Assembly (NCBI RefSeq): GCF_014109805.1
Contig: NZ_CP059400.1
Location: 1,458,001-1,522,000, forward strand
DNA: 64,000 nucleotides
Reading direction: 5' to 3'
DNA from: Legionella sp. PC1000
Lineage (GTDB): Bacteria; Pseudomonadota; Gammaproteobacteria; Legionellales; Legionellaceae
Shown: positions 26,881-36,506 of the stretch, one piece after another
Layout: the number at the start of each line of letters is the position of its first letter
How positions within the stretch are numbered: the stretch's first letter is position 1
Translations under genes and position numbers: made by a program
Notes under the pieces: generated by a model
What the model saw: only the letters and a program-made list of their open reading frames with translations
Database searches by the model: none
What the model was told of the DNA's origin: nothing

Positions 26881-27130
26881 GCAGAGATGATCAAGAGACA
26901 GTATTTACTCAGTGGATTAATTTGAGTTATGTATTTTGATGGATCCCTGTCTACGCGGGATGACAGTCTACTTATTTCTTTAAAGAATATACAAGCTGAT
27001 TTAAAAAATTTATAAATCGAGTCTGGCGTCTTGATTTTTACATTCACACTCATCATAGTGCAGACCTGACCTTTGAGGGGATTTACAAAAACATCATAGT
27101 TAATACATTTTTAAGCAAGGAGTATGATAA

Positions 27131-28201
27131 ATGGGCTACAAATTTCGCTTGAGCTTTGCGTTTTTATTGAGTGTGCCGTCGCTCTTGTTTGCAGATGATA
27201 CCCTTATTTTTGCTGTTGATATTATTCGACATGGTGACAGAACACCAATTGTTCCACTTTCAGCTGTAAATTACCAATGGCAGGAAGGTCCTGGCCAGCT
27301 AACTGCTGAGGGGATGCAGCAAGAATATAAAATGGGTATGGAGTTCCGTAAAAAATACATTGAACAGGCACATTTATTGCCCGAGCATTACGAACACGGA
27401 ACAATGTATGTACGTTCTACAGATTATGAGCGTACGCTTATGAGCGCTGAGTCATTATTAATGGGATTATATCCGCCCGGTACAGGACCAAATACTTCGG
27501 AGTACTCTCTTCCCGCTTTACCGTATGCTTTTCAACCCATTCCTATTTTTAGTGCGCCGTCTAAATATGATGAGGTGATTGTTCAACAGGTAAGTTCTGC
27601 AGAACGAGCAAAATTGATGGAGCAGTATGTGTATTCAACAAAAGAATGGCAAGAAAAAGATAATGAACTCAAGAGCAAGTATCCTCTCTGGAGTGCTTTA
27701 TCAGGTGTTCCAATTAAGAGCTTGCCTGATCTTGAATTACTTGGCGACGCTTTATATATTCATCAAATACATAACGCACCGATGCCCATTGGATTGAGCC
27801 CCCAAGATGTTGAATCAATTATCAGTGCGAGTAATTGGGCTTTTATGGCTCAAGAAAGGCCACATCCAGTAGCAACTGCTTACAGCACCAAACTTATGAC
27901 CCATATCGCTAATTATCTCAACAGCGGCAGTCAGAAAAAATCCAAACTCAAATATGTTTTGTTATCTGCGCATGATACTACAATAGCGAGTGCACTGAGC
28001 TTTTTGGGGGCTCCTTTGGAGACAGCACCCCCTTACGCTTCCAATCTCAATTTCTCACTTTATGAAAGTGATGCAAATTATTACCTGGTAAAAATCACTT
28101 ACAATGGAAATCCTGTTTCAATTCCGGCATGTGGTGGGGCTACTTGTGAGCTGCAACAATTTATCAAATTGGTGAATAATTCTAAAGCAAAGGGATGTTA
28201 G
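27131..28201 (+). CDS. map: Secreted histidine acid phosphatase (Map-like)
   Basis: The 356-residue precursor starts with a signal peptide (cleavage after about LLFA, residue 21). It carries the histidine-phosphatase active site RHGDRTP (33-39, nucleophile H34) and the second catalytic pair H281-D282 (LLSAHDTTIASALSFLG). Length and layout fit prokaryotic and eukaryotic acid phosphatases of clan histidine-phosphatase branch 2. In L. pneumophila the secreted major acid phosphatase Map has this size and family, so the symbol is offered with moderate confidence. It hydrolyses phosphomonoesters outside the cell. AAGGAGTATGATAA precedes the ATG. It is monocistronic. Confidence 0.85.
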   Translation: MGYKFRLSFAFLLSVPSLLFADDTLIFAVDIIRHGDRTPIVPLSAVNYQWQEGPGQLTAEGMQQEYKMGMEFRKKYIEQAHLLPEHYEHGTMYVRSTDYERTLMSAESLLMGLYPPGTGPNTSEYSLPALPYAFQPIPIFSAPSKYDEVIVQQVSSAERAKLMEQYVYSTKEWQEKDNELKSKYPLWSALSGVPIKSLPDLELLGDALYIHQIHNAPMPIGLSPQDVESIISASNWAFMAQERPHPVATAYSTKLMTHIANYLNSGSQKKSKLKYVLLSAHDTTIASALSFLGAPLETAPPYASNLNFSLYESDANYYLVKITYNGNPVSIPACGGATCELQQFIKLVNNSKAKGC

Positions 28202-28447
28202 GAAATAGGGTTGTATCGGTACATAACGACTAAAGCCTATTCATTGGTAATACTAGTAGATGCGAAATATTCACTGCTATTTTATTGAAAATGACTTAGG
28301 ATGCGATTGTTCAGTTATCCGACAGTCATTTCTATGTACTGGCATTGCAGCCATAATCCAACTCAATCTGTAATAACTTTAGACATAGTGATTAAAAAGT
28401 AATATACTTTTGAGTATACTCTTTTCAGTATTATCTAAGGATAAGCC

Positions 28448-31294
28448 ATGCCTTCTAGTAACTATTCAGATGAATTAAGTACCTTAAGAAAAAATATATC
28501 TACTCTTAACGAAATATACGATGAGAATCAAATAAAAGAATTATTTTTAGAGGCTGTGCGATTAGGGAGTATAGAGCTGGCTCATCAACTGATTAATCAT
28601 GATAAAAAGAATAGGTTTTTAAAATTTGAGCGAGACCCATTCAGCAAGGGTGATTCAATTCAGGAAATGCTCCTAAAAGTTGAAAAATTAGAAGAGCTGG
28701 ATTCGAAAATTCAAAGATTAAATATTAATTCAGATGAGATGGAATTGAAGCAATTAATGACTGAAGCGGTTGAGTTAGGTTCATTGGAGCGATTAAAAGC
28801 CATTCATAAAATAAAACCAGAAATAAGACTTGCTGAAATTGAGGTTGAAAAACAGGGTAAAAAATTAAATCTATTATTTTGTACTGGAACTAATCCTTCT
28901 CCAGAGTTAATTAGTTTTCTTATAGAAAATAATGTGCCAATTAGCGTTCATGCAGATGCAACGCAAAAAAAACCTAGTTATTTTATAGATAGCCTTATTA
29001 ATAACAACCGAAAAGCAAGTTGGGAAGCAAGACGAGAAGCAATTAAACAAGCATTAATTCAGTGCCCTCAAATTCTCTATTCAGACTTTGGGTTTGCGAA
29101 CCCCTCTCTTATAGCAGAGGCCTCAATGAGGCAAGATTCAGATTTTATAAAATTTCTACTCACTCAAAATTATCCTGTAAATAGAGATGATTTAACCTAT
29201 ATTCTGAGAAACTTTGAGGACATTAGCCTCTATGAATCTGCGGTTCAAAAATTTTTATCCCAAGATAACAAAATAGAAATTTTATCTGTTTCCTTTAATT
29301 CTTTAGAAGACTATATGCGGTTACCTTTAGGAAACAGCTTCTCACTCAATATATTTCAACATCTATATGAAAAATCTAAACCGCTGATAACTAATTTACC
29401 TGGACTAATGCAGCTTGCTATTAATCAGGGAAATGAAAAAGCTTTAGATTTTTTAATTCAGGAAAATAAAGGGGTTATACCTGAGGATATTAAAGTTTCT
29501 CTTTTTGAAAAACATAATGTCAGATATATATTGCAGCATAACCTTACAGAGGAATATAAAAAATTTATTAAAAATCAGGACATAGACTCTGTATTAATGA
29601 AAATGTTTATGATTTCTGGATTAGAGGATACATTAAAATTAGTTGAGATTTTAAAAAGTAGTTCAGAGTTTTCTAAAGAAAACAGTAAATTAGAGAAATT
29701 TAAAGACGATGTTATTAAATGTGGAAATTTATTTTTTAGAAACATTTCATCCACCGCCAATTCAACCTCAGCAAGACATGCCCGTCATGATAGTGATCGA
29801 GCAAAAAGTCAATTTAAATTTGGTATGCTCCTTAGTGAAACAATAGATAGTGCACGTGGAAAGCCATCAGAGTTTCAGCAAGACTATACCCAAGTAATGG
29901 ATTTTTTTGCTAGTGAAAGAGCATCTGTAGCACGGGCGGGAGGAGCAGGTCGCGAGGCGGCACATTTTGAAATAGTAAGAACAAAGAAAAGTATAGAAGC
30001 TGATTATGATCCTGATGTTATGGCTCAGCAAGGTAGAGCCCCAGTTACTTCACTTATGGGAAATGGAGATTATGAATTAGCGAAACCAATAATGAATGCA
30101 GTTTTTAAGGCGATAAATGATGGAAGCGCAACTGGAGTAAAAAAATTAACTGATACAAGTTACCAATTAACTTATGAAGCTAATGGAAAAACTTATGGTT
30201 TGACTACAGTAAGTTTCGGAGGAATACAGCATCAAACATTAAGAAATGCAAACAGTTTTCATCAATGTTTATGGATACATACAAATCTTGTTGCTTTAGG
30301 TGAACTAGAAGGCCAGATGGCCAAGCTGCATCAAGAGCTTTTTAATATGCACATAGATAAAAATGATCCAGAAAGCATAAGTAAATATTATGATAAGCTG
30401 GCTGAGGCATATTGGTTGGGTTCTAATTTAATGCGTACGGCAAGGGGTAATGCAAGTAACATGACCAGTTGGCTTGAGTTTATGAATCGCCATCATTCAA
30501 TGCCCTCTTTATACACTAAAATGGATGTTCCCATGCTAGATAATGTTGCTATTAGTATGCCGTTAACCCAATTTAAAAGAGACTTTAGGGCATTTTTTGA
30601 AATGGATAGCAAACTTTATTTAGCTGCCAAACAAGAGTTTGATGAGAGAATAAATGAATTAACAGCTTATTATAAAAAAACCTTTAATACCGAAGATGAA
30701 TTTGATACGAAAAAGATGGTTTTTGATTTACAAATGAAAGCATCACAAGCACCTGAAAAAGAGAGGAAATCTATAGAAGAAACTTTAAAAAAATTAAATT
30801 TTTATGATGATAATTTTGCGAAAAAAATTGATTTTATAAAAGATATTAAGGCATTTGTTGATGGGATTCCATATCATGCAAATCAAGAGAAGAACAGGGC
30901 TTTAAATACTATAAAAACCGGACTTAAAAATATTAAAAATAGTTCTGATATAGATGAGATTATTGAGAAGGTTCATGCTTATATTGCTAAAGGTGAGCTA
31001 GCACGTCAACATGTTTTCTTTAATAAAGCCAATAAGGCAGGTGTTTTAGCGGTAGCTCTTCTGAACAAATACGATTTTTATGATCGAGGCAAAGTGGTAT
31101 CAAAGTTAACTAGTGAGTCGCAAAAAAAACTATTTCTAGAAGTTTCAGAGCCCTCAAAGCTAGTAACCATCCAGAAAAAATTTGATAAAGAGCAAGAATC
31201 TAAACATTCTAAATTCATATTATTTAAAGGAGTGCTCAGCTCTATATCTACTGATAAAGAGGATAGCAAAGAAGATAAGCAGAATACGCCCTAA
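28448..31294 (+). CDS. Large effector-like protein with repeated N-terminal helices
   Basis: This 948-residue soluble protein is unrecognised as a whole. The N-terminus repeats a helical unit: residues 28-50 (IKELFLEAVRLGSIELAHQL) and residues 95-120 (LKQLMTEAVELGSLERLKA) are clearly related, in an ankyrin-like style. Residues about 440-720 form a distinct domain with ARHARHDSDRAKSQFKFGM, a Gly-rich turn (ARAGGAGREAAHFE) and ARGNASNMTSWLEFMNRHH (R666-G667). That RGxA...E arrangement resembles motifs in some secreted enzymes, but I cannot name it. The C-terminal 200 residues are Lys-rich coiled coil and end in an acidic tail. AAGGAT precedes the ATG. Dot/Icm substrate is the likely class by inference. 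Confidence 0.7.
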   Translation: MPSSNYSDELSTLRKNISTLNEIYDENQIKELFLEAVRLGSIELAHQLINHDKKNRFLKFERDPFSKGDSIQEMLLKVEKLEELDSKIQRLNINSDEMELKQLMTEAVELGSLERLKAIHKIKPEIRLAEIEVEKQGKKLNLLFCTGTNPSPELISFLIENNVPISVHADATQKKPSYFIDSLINNNRKASWEARREAIKQALIQCPQILYSDFGFANPSLIAEASMRQDSDFIKFLLTQNYPVNRDDLTYILRNFEDISLYESAVQKFLSQDNKIEILSVSFNSLEDYMRLPLGNSFSLNIFQHLYEKSKPLITNLPGLMQLAINQGNEKALDFLIQENKGVIPEDIKVSLFEKHNVRYILQHNLTEEYKKFIKNQDIDSVLMKMFMISGLEDTLKLVEILKSSSEFSKENSKLEKFKDDVIKCGNLFFRNISSTANSTSARHARHDSDRAKSQFKFGMLLSETIDSARGKPSEFQQDYTQVMDFFASERASVARAGGAGREAAHFEIVRTKKSIEADYDPDVMAQQGRAPVTSLMGNGDYELAKPIMNAVFKAINDGSATGVKKLTDTSYQLTYEANGKTYGLTTVSFGGIQHQTLRNANSFHQCLWIHTNLVALGELEGQMAKLHQELFNMHIDKNDPESISKYYDKLAEAYWLGSNLMRTARGNASNMTSWLEFMNRHHSMPSLYTKMDVPMLDNVAISMPLTQFKRDFRAFFEMDSKLYLAAKQEFDERINELTAYYKKTFNTEDEFDTKKMVFDLQMKASQAPEKERKSIEETLKKLNFYDDNFAKKIDFIKDIKAFVDGIPYHANQEKNRALNTIKTGLKNIKNSSDIDEIIEKVHAYIAKGELARQHVFFNKANKAGVLAVALLNKYDFYDRGKVVSKLTSESQKKLFLEVSEPSKLVTIQKKFDKEQESKHSKFILFKGVLSSISTDKEDSKEDKQNTP

Positions 31295-31469
31295 GTGAAT
31301 AAACGTAATTCTGACAGTTGTTGAAGTAGGGCCAAGTTATATTCATAATACTTGGGTGCCTAATTCAAATCTCTTGCTTGGAAAACAAACGCCAAAAACC
31401 ACTTATTGTGGAAAAGCCTGAGTTATAAATAAAGAAAGTCTGCTAATAGTTATCCAGATAAAGAGAGTA

Positions 31470-32783
31470 TTATTCACCTAAAACTACTAAATCCATCGGA
31501 CCATCAACCCCCTCTACACGCCTTGATTTACGTTCAATTCTGATTGTTTCATTTTGATAATTTTGTTTCAGTGCTTCTGTCAAAGTGTACACGTCAGTTA
31601 ATGCCTTTGAATGTTCCACTTTGTTGTGCTTCTCCAATTTAGCTGCCAGGTTTGCGGTTTCTCCAATCACCGTATATTCAAGTCGGTCTGCGTTTCCTAT
31701 CACTCCAAAAACAATTTCGCCAACCGCAAGTCCTATACCGACATCGATAACAATCTCTCCATTTTTTTTACGTGTTTTATTCCATACAGGCAGTATAGAA
31801 AGAATTTCGTCTACAGCTCTTAAAGCATCTGCTGCATAAGTACCTGAAGGAGTTACCGCACCAAAGCTTGCCATGATGCCATCTCCCATAAACTTATCGA
31901 TGGTACCGTTATGTTTTTGAATAATAGGAACGAGTAAACGCTGATATTCTCCCAGCAACCTGATTAAATCACTTGGCGCAAGTGTTTTTGACGCTTTGGT
32001 AAAGCCGCGCATGTCGGTAAACAAAATAGCTGCTTGTCGCGTTTCGCCATATCCTGCTTGTAACACTGACTCGGAATGCGTGATTTTTTGAGCAACACCT
32101 ATATCAAAAAAGCGAGCCAGATCTTTGGCTGCACTGGTTTGTTCTACCGCTTGCCAAAGTATCTTTTTGGCACGATCGAGTACTAATGCCAAAACAATAG
32201 TGACCAATAAAATAGATAAAAGTACATCAAACACAGCACCGAAATAGACACTGCGTGTAGATGCATAGGTTACATAATCCCAAGTGACAACATTCATGCC
32301 TGTGTTGGATAAAGTTTGCCAAACAATAAGGCTCCAGCCTATTACTGCACTAAAACCTGAGAGTAATACCCATTCGGGTTGGAAACGCAATGCGCGAAGT
32401 GCGATTAAAATGAAAACATAATTGATGTGGGTATTTTTTAAATTAATAGCAGGGGAGGTTTCGTATTGTAAGTAGTAAGTCCAAATAATAAATAACAACA
32501 AGAACATTTCTGTGATTACAAATAATCCAAGTACGACAGGTGTTAATTGATTCGTATAAGCAAACCATAATCGCGTTAATATCAGAATTGTAAATAATGA
32601 GAGACCCAGATTGGTAGAGTGTACCGGCGCATTAGGGGTATAACCCACCGGAGTTAAATAGTTTATAACCATGAATAAAAAGATTACCCCTAATTGTACC
32701 CCTCCTACAAGTAATTCACTCTGATACTGTTGGGCCTTTATCTCGTCGCTGATACGAGACGGCAGTTGTATATGGTTAAACAC
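31470..32783 (-). CDS. Membrane-bound class III adenylate/guanylate cyclase
   Basis: The start is taken as GTG at 32783 because GGAGGAG lies just before it, inside the end of the DUF2282 gene. A longer open frame to 32897 would overlap that gene by 120 bp. The 437-residue product has about six membrane helices in the first 210 residues. Its cyclase domain has metal-site Asp in LFTDMRGFT and KFMGDGIMASFG. The transition-state region reads GETANLAAKLE, with Lys where most cyclases have Arg. It may make cAMP or cGMP, or be impaired. The start overlaps the stop of the DUF2282 gene by eight bases, so the two are translationally coupled. Confidence 0.8.
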   Translation of the reverse strand: MFNHIQLPSRISDEIKAQQYQSELLVGGVQLGVIFLFMVINYLTPVGYTPNAPVHSTNLGLSLFTILILTRLWFAYTNQLTPVVLGLFVITEMFLLLFIIWTYYLQYETSPAINLKNTHINYVFILIALRALRFQPEWVLLSGFSAVIGWSLIVWQTLSNTGMNVVTWDYVTYASTRSVYFGAVFDVLLSILLVTIVLALVLDRAKKILWQAVEQTSAAKDLARFFDIGVAQKITHSESVLQAGYGETRQAAILFTDMRGFTKASKTLAPSDLIRLLGEYQRLLVPIIQKHNGTIDKFMGDGIMASFGAVTPSGTYAADALRAVDEILSILPVWNKTRKKNGEIVIDVGIGLAVGEIVFGVIGNADRLEYTVIGETANLAAKLEKHNKVEHSKALTDVYTLTEALKQNYQNETIRIERKSRRVEGVDGPMDLVVLGE

Positions 32784-33048
32784 TCTCTCCTCCTGCAATA
32801 CGGTCACACAGTCCTTTAGGTAGCATAATGTATTCTTCTGGATCACTATCCGTTGTTGCTTGAGCGGCACAAGAGTGTTTCGATGTTGCGCAGTCATTTT
32901 TACCTGCGCGGACTATGTGATAACATCGTTCAAATTCTCCGGTTTGACTCTTTCCAGACAGCCAATCGGTGTTTGTATGTAAAGAAATGAGCGAAGCGCC
33001 TACAGCAGCAGCAATAACGGCACTATTTTGTATCTTGCGTTTATTCAT
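32776..33048 (-). CDS. DUF2282 (BufA1/bufferin-like) small protein
   Basis: This 90-residue protein has an N-terminal membrane or signal segment (residues 9-24). Its mature part carries the four conserved cysteines of the DUF2282 family: C42 (ERCYHIVRAGKNDC), C53, C60 (KHSCAAQA) and C81 (PKGLCDRIAGG). The GKNDCAT...HSCA..A pattern is diagnostic. DUF2282 proteins of bufferin operons bind copper after modification by a DUF692 (MNIO) enzyme with a DUF2063 partner. Neither partner is in the window. The gene lies 23 bp after the M32 peptidase gene and overlaps the next cyclase start. Confidence 0.85.
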   Translation of the reverse strand: MNKRKIQNSAVIAAAVGASLISLHTNTDWLSGKSQTGEFERCYHIVRAGKNDCATSKHSCAAQATTDSDPEEYIMLPKGLCDRIAGGESV

Positions 33049-33071
33049 ATTTGTAAGCGACCCTTGGAATT

Positions 33072-34553
33072 TTATAAATACCGTTCTTTTATATGCGCAA
33101 AATAATAGTCGGGATTTAAGGTTTCACCAGTTGCTTCATGCAATAGTTCAGGATAGGTTAATAATTTTCCTTTTTGATGAATGTTTTCCCTTAACCAAAG
33201 TAATATAGGTTTAAAGTTACCTTGCTTTAACTGCTCTTTAACATCAGGAATTGATTTTTTTACTGCCGAGAATAATTGAGCGGCAATTAATGCCCCAAAA
33301 GTATAGGCGGGAAAATATCCAAAAATTCCTGCTGGCCAGTGTACATCTTGCATCACTCCATTTTTATTATCACCTTTTGTTGATAATCCTAAATATTTTT
33401 GCATGGATAAATCCCAGATTTCAGGTAAGTCAGCAATACGAATCTCGGAGGAAAAAAGCTTCTGTTCTATTTCATAACGGAGTATCACATGTAAAGGATA
33501 GGTTACTTCGTCGGCATCAACACGAATTAAACCGGGTTGTACTTTTGTATAATGATAAAAAATATTTTCTTCAGTTATATGTTCTACATCCTTGAAGTAT
33601 TTTTGGGCAATAGGGACTAGAAAATGGAGGTATTCCAGGCTTCTGCAAATCTGCATTTCAATGAACAAGGACTGACTTTCATGAACTGCCATTCCTAAGG
33701 AATGACCAACCGGTTGTGTACTCCATTCTTTTGATAAGCCTTGTTCATATAAGGCATGACCTGTTTCATGGGTAATCGCCATTAAGGAAGATAAAAATTC
33801 CTGTTCGTTGTAGCGTGTTGTAATCCGCACGTCACTTGAAATACCGCCACAGAAGGGGTGATGACTCACATCCAGTCTGCCATGATTAAAATCAAAGCCT
33901 AGACGCGTCATTACTTCCATACCCAGTTGCTTTTGCTTTTCTACAGGAAATGCTCCTGCAATTGTTTTTATTTGTCGTGTTTTTTGTTTTTCAATAATAC
34001 TGGGAATCAGTTTTGGTAATTCATCCTTTAAAGAATTAAAAATTGGAGTAATCGTATTACAGTCTAAATCTGGTGAATACTCATCAATTAAAATATCCAG
34101 AGGGGACTTACCAAATGTTTGTGATTTAATCTCTGCAATTGTTTTTACTTTTTGAAACAATTTTTCCAGAAAGGGCTTAAACGATTTCCAATCATTTTTT
34201 GCTCGTAATTCTCGCCATGCCTGGCCACAAATTAAAGATTCATTAGTAAATTCTTCGACTAAATTTACGGGAATACAGGTTGCCTGCAGATATTCTTTTT
34301 CAATCCAGTACAAATTTTTTTGCTGCCATAATGATAAACCTTCAATATCTTTTGCTTGGTTTAGCAAGTCGCCTACTTTTTTATTGGTCAACCAATCATG
34401 TTGTACCGCACTTAATGTAGCTAAAGCTTCTGCTCGGGCTTTGCCTCCGCCAACTGGCATCATCGATGCTTCATCCCAAGAAACAATTGCGGCTAAATTT
34501 TCAAAATCATAATATTTTTTAAAATGTTGTTCTAATTGTTGGTATGCGTTCAT
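33072..34553 (-). CDS. M32-family metallocarboxypeptidase (carboxypeptidase Taq type)
   Basis: The 493-residue protein has the full length and features of M32 carboxypeptidases. It opens with a helical N-terminus (YYDFENLAAIVSWDEASMMP) and has HPFCGG and RITTRYNE ahead of the zinc motif HETGH (H262, E263, H266). The third ligand Glu lies in the following MAVHESQS segment. It removes C-terminal residues from peptides in the cytosol. AAGAGAG lies before the ATG. It is first in a minus-strand run with the DUF2282 and cyclase genes. Confidence 0.9.
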   Translation of the reverse strand: MNAYQQLEQHFKKYYDFENLAAIVSWDEASMMPVGGGKARAEALATLSAVQHDWLTNKKVGDLLNQAKDIEGLSLWQQKNLYWIEKEYLQATCIPVNLVEEFTNESLICGQAWRELRAKNDWKSFKPFLEKLFQKVKTIAEIKSQTFGKSPLDILIDEYSPDLDCNTITPIFNSLKDELPKLIPSIIEKQKTRQIKTIAGAFPVEKQKQLGMEVMTRLGFDFNHGRLDVSHHPFCGGISSDVRITTRYNEQEFLSSLMAITHETGHALYEQGLSKEWSTQPVGHSLGMAVHESQSLFIEMQICRSLEYLHFLVPIAQKYFKDVEHITEENIFYHYTKVQPGLIRVDADEVTYPLHVILRYEIEQKLFSSEIRIADLPEIWDLSMQKYLGLSTKGDNKNGVMQDVHWPAGIFGYFPAYTFGALIAAQLFSAVKKSIPDVKEQLKQGNFKPILLWLRENIHQKGKLLTYPELLHEATGETLNPDYYFAHIKERYL

Positions 34554-34643
34554 GAATGGCTCTCTTTATTCTGTTTTGAATTGCGCAATTAAAATTAAAT
34601 ATATATCCATATTCAAATGAATCAAAATAAATTCATGCTTCTC

Positions 34644-35096
34644 TCAATAAATAAAGGGAATTATTTTTCTCTTAACCTTTGTTTTGTATTGTGCATATTC
34701 AGGATATTTTTTACTTAATAACGTTTCCTCTTTATTTGATTTGAAATGAAAAAAAATGATTAATCCAAGTGAAGCGATAAAGGAGAGTGGTGAGCCCCAA
34801 AAAACTGACCAACCAATAGCAAGGGTAATCAATCCTGTATAGATTGGATGGCGAACCATTCCATAAATTCCTGAGGTAACTAACCGAGCGTTTTCTATTG
34901 GGGTGACAACCGGTGTAAACGCAACCCCTAATTGTTTCACAGCAAGTATAAAAATCAAAAAACCAATAATGAACAATAAAAAACCAATTGTCTGTAATGC
35001 TAAACTATGGAACCGTGCAAAAGGTGTAAGGACAAGAATTACTAAACTAATCCCCGCTTGTATGGCTACATATTTATCCATGTATTTTGCGATCAT
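34644..35096 (-). CDS. Isoprenylcysteine methyltransferase (ICMT/PEMT)-like membrane protein
   Basis: The 150-residue protein has about four membrane segments and the C-terminal signature of ICMT-like methyltransferases. It shows LVTSGIYGMVRHPIYTG (about 87-103) and later KEETLLSKKYPEYAQYK (122-138), which bind S-adenosylmethionine in the family. Members methylate isoprenylcysteine in eukaryotes, or unknown lipids and proteins in bacteria. The start may be this ATG or the one 15 nt further in; both lack a strong ribosome binding site. It is upstream of the M32 gene in the same orientation. Confidence 0.8.
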   Translation of the reverse strand: MIAKYMDKYVAIQAGISLVILVLTPFARFHSLALQTIGFLLFIIGFLIFILAVKQLGVAFTPVVTPIENARLVTSGIYGMVRHPIYTGLITLAIGWSVFWGSPLSFIASLGLIIFFHFKSNKEETLLSKKYPEYAQYKTKVKRKIIPFIY

Positions 35097-35187
35097 AATG
35101 GTTATATACTCAGAAGTAGCGATTTTTCTAAATACTTATCAAGCAAGTATATTATAAATATTAATTTGAGACGATTGGGGGCAGGGA

Positions 35188-35381
35188 GCCTGAGGTATCG
35201 TCACTTTTTTATTTTACATTTATCTACGTACCGCGTTTTATGCGCGGTATCCAGCAGATCTTGCTTTAGAAAACTCAGCAGTATCTTAAAGTATCGTTCT
35301 GGATACCGCGTATAAAGCGTGGTATGTAGGCGAAACAATTTGTGGCGTTTCTTATCAAAAAAAGGGGTCAATACCTCAAGG
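35188..35381. repeat. Palindromic intergenic element, 35.2-kb copy
   Basis: The copy has TGAGGTATCGTCA at the left and a complementary ATACCTCA at the right. One hairpin is intact except for a T (TACCGCG TTTT ATGCGCGGTA) and the other is slightly degraded. The centre matches other copies (AGATCTTGCTTTAGAAA; ATCGTTCTGGATACCGCG). A/T-rich sequence follows to 35680 with no gene that I can support. Confidence 0.8.
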
Positions 35382-35680
35382 TGTGATTCCTTTTAACTAG
35401 GTCATTTGTTCCAAGCCGGGAAATATATCAAAATAGCATGTTAAACAAAATGGCCTTGGATAGGACAAAAGACGTAGGTGAAATTGTTTAAGAGTAAGTT
35501 TCAAAATATTGACGGGATCAATGTGTCCTTCTTAACCAAAAACCATATATTGTGCATTGTTTTTTCCTTAAATTTTTGTTTAAAATCAGGGCATTACACC
35601 ATGCTCCTAACTAAAATCGATGATTCTAAATAAAAAATGAAAAAAACAAATTAAATTGTACATTTGCTCTACCAAAATTT

Positions 35681-35696
35681 GTAAATTAACTGTAAA
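35681..35696 (+). promoter_or_regulatory. CpxR-like direct repeat
   Basis: GTAAA TTAACT GTAAA is a perfect pair of pentamers separated by six bases. It resembles the CpxR box known from Legionella effector promoters. It lies 102 bp upstream of the acidic protein gene at 35798. Only the pattern is seen; the spacing fits the Legionella form from memory, and binding is inferred. Confidence 0.45.
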
Positions 35697-35797
35697 CTTG
35701 CTCCCTGAAAAGACATGATCGTAACAAAACGAACTCTTTTCGAGAGGTGCTTTACTATCGGATTTTTAATTATTTTAATTTTTAAGGAGCAATGATT

Positions 35798-36313
35798 ATG
35801 CCTCAAACACCACCAGGCTCGCCTAAAGTTGAAAAAAAAGTTGAAGAAGAAAAAAACTTAGAAAGTTCACAGGAAAGCAGTTTTGAAGAAAGCTTTGAAG
35901 AAGATTCTGAGCAAAGTGTCGAGGAAAATGCCGAACAATATTCTGAAGAAGAAACTCCAGAAAGCAACCATCCACAACAAAACGAACAACCAAGAAATCC
36001 TAATACTTTATTTGGTTTTACTCCTAGAATTCAACGCATAGCAATTTTTGTTTGTCCACATGGTCACGTGCATATGGTGCCAGCAGAATTAATGCCACTC
36101 CTTTCGCTCGTATCGATGATGAACGCTTTAGGTATTAGTTTAGACGAAGAAAACGAACTGGAAGAAAGCGTTGGACAAGAGGCTCAACCCGAAGCAAAAA
36201 AACCAGAGGGTACAACAGAGCAGCATGACGAAGTGAGTGAAGCAAAAAATCCAAAAGAAGACGGCTCAGACGAAGAAAACGAAGAAGAGCGCGGCTATAG
36301 TTACTTTATTTAA
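35798..36313 (+). CDS. Acidic low-complexity protein, effector-like
   Basis: The ATG at 35798 is preferred over the one six bases earlier because AAGGAG then lies eight nt upstream. The 171-residue product has two Glu/Ser/Gln-rich arms around a short ordered centre (IQRIAIFVCPHGHVHMVPAE, residues about 86-105). The centre has Cys and three His that could bind metal. There is no signal peptide. A CpxR-like repeat upstream and the acidic tails suggest an effector; the function is unknown. A strong hairpin follows the stop. Confidence 0.65.
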   Translation: MPQTPPGSPKVEKKVEEEKNLESSQESSFEESFEEDSEQSVEENAEQYSEEETPESNHPQQNEQPRNPNTLFGFTPRIQRIAIFVCPHGHVHMVPAELMPLLSLVSMMNALGISLDEENELEESVGQEAQPEAKKPEGTTEQHDEVSEAKNPKEDGSDEENEEERGYSYFI

Positions 36314-36318
36314 GCTCA

Positions 36319-36344
36319 AATTCCGCAGCCTTAGCTGCGGAATT
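36319..36344 (+). terminator. Hairpin after the acidic protein gene
   Basis: AATTCCGCAGC and GCTGCGGAATT form a perfect 11-bp stem with a CTTA loop, five bases after the stop codon. The U-tract is short, so termination may be partial. Confidence 0.7.
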
Positions 36345-36506
36345 ACCAATCGGACATTTGCTCAGATTCCTGCCTGGTAATATTTTTTTAATTTCCATGT
36401 TCTTTTTATTTTCCAGAATAATCAGGATTGATAATCCACTTCAACATCCTATATCATCTCATTTCATCTGAAAAGCGTCTCTGAAATTTAAAGAAAGGAA
36501 TTAATA

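Noticed and set aside
32784-32897. Longer N-terminus for the membrane cyclase
   Set aside because: It would lie inside the DUF2282 gene, which has a strong family match. A GGAGGAG site points to GTG at 32783.
35058-35315. An 85-codon frame crossing the 35.2-kb element
   Set aside because: It runs through a repeat and the divergent start of the methyltransferase gene. No ribosome binding site.
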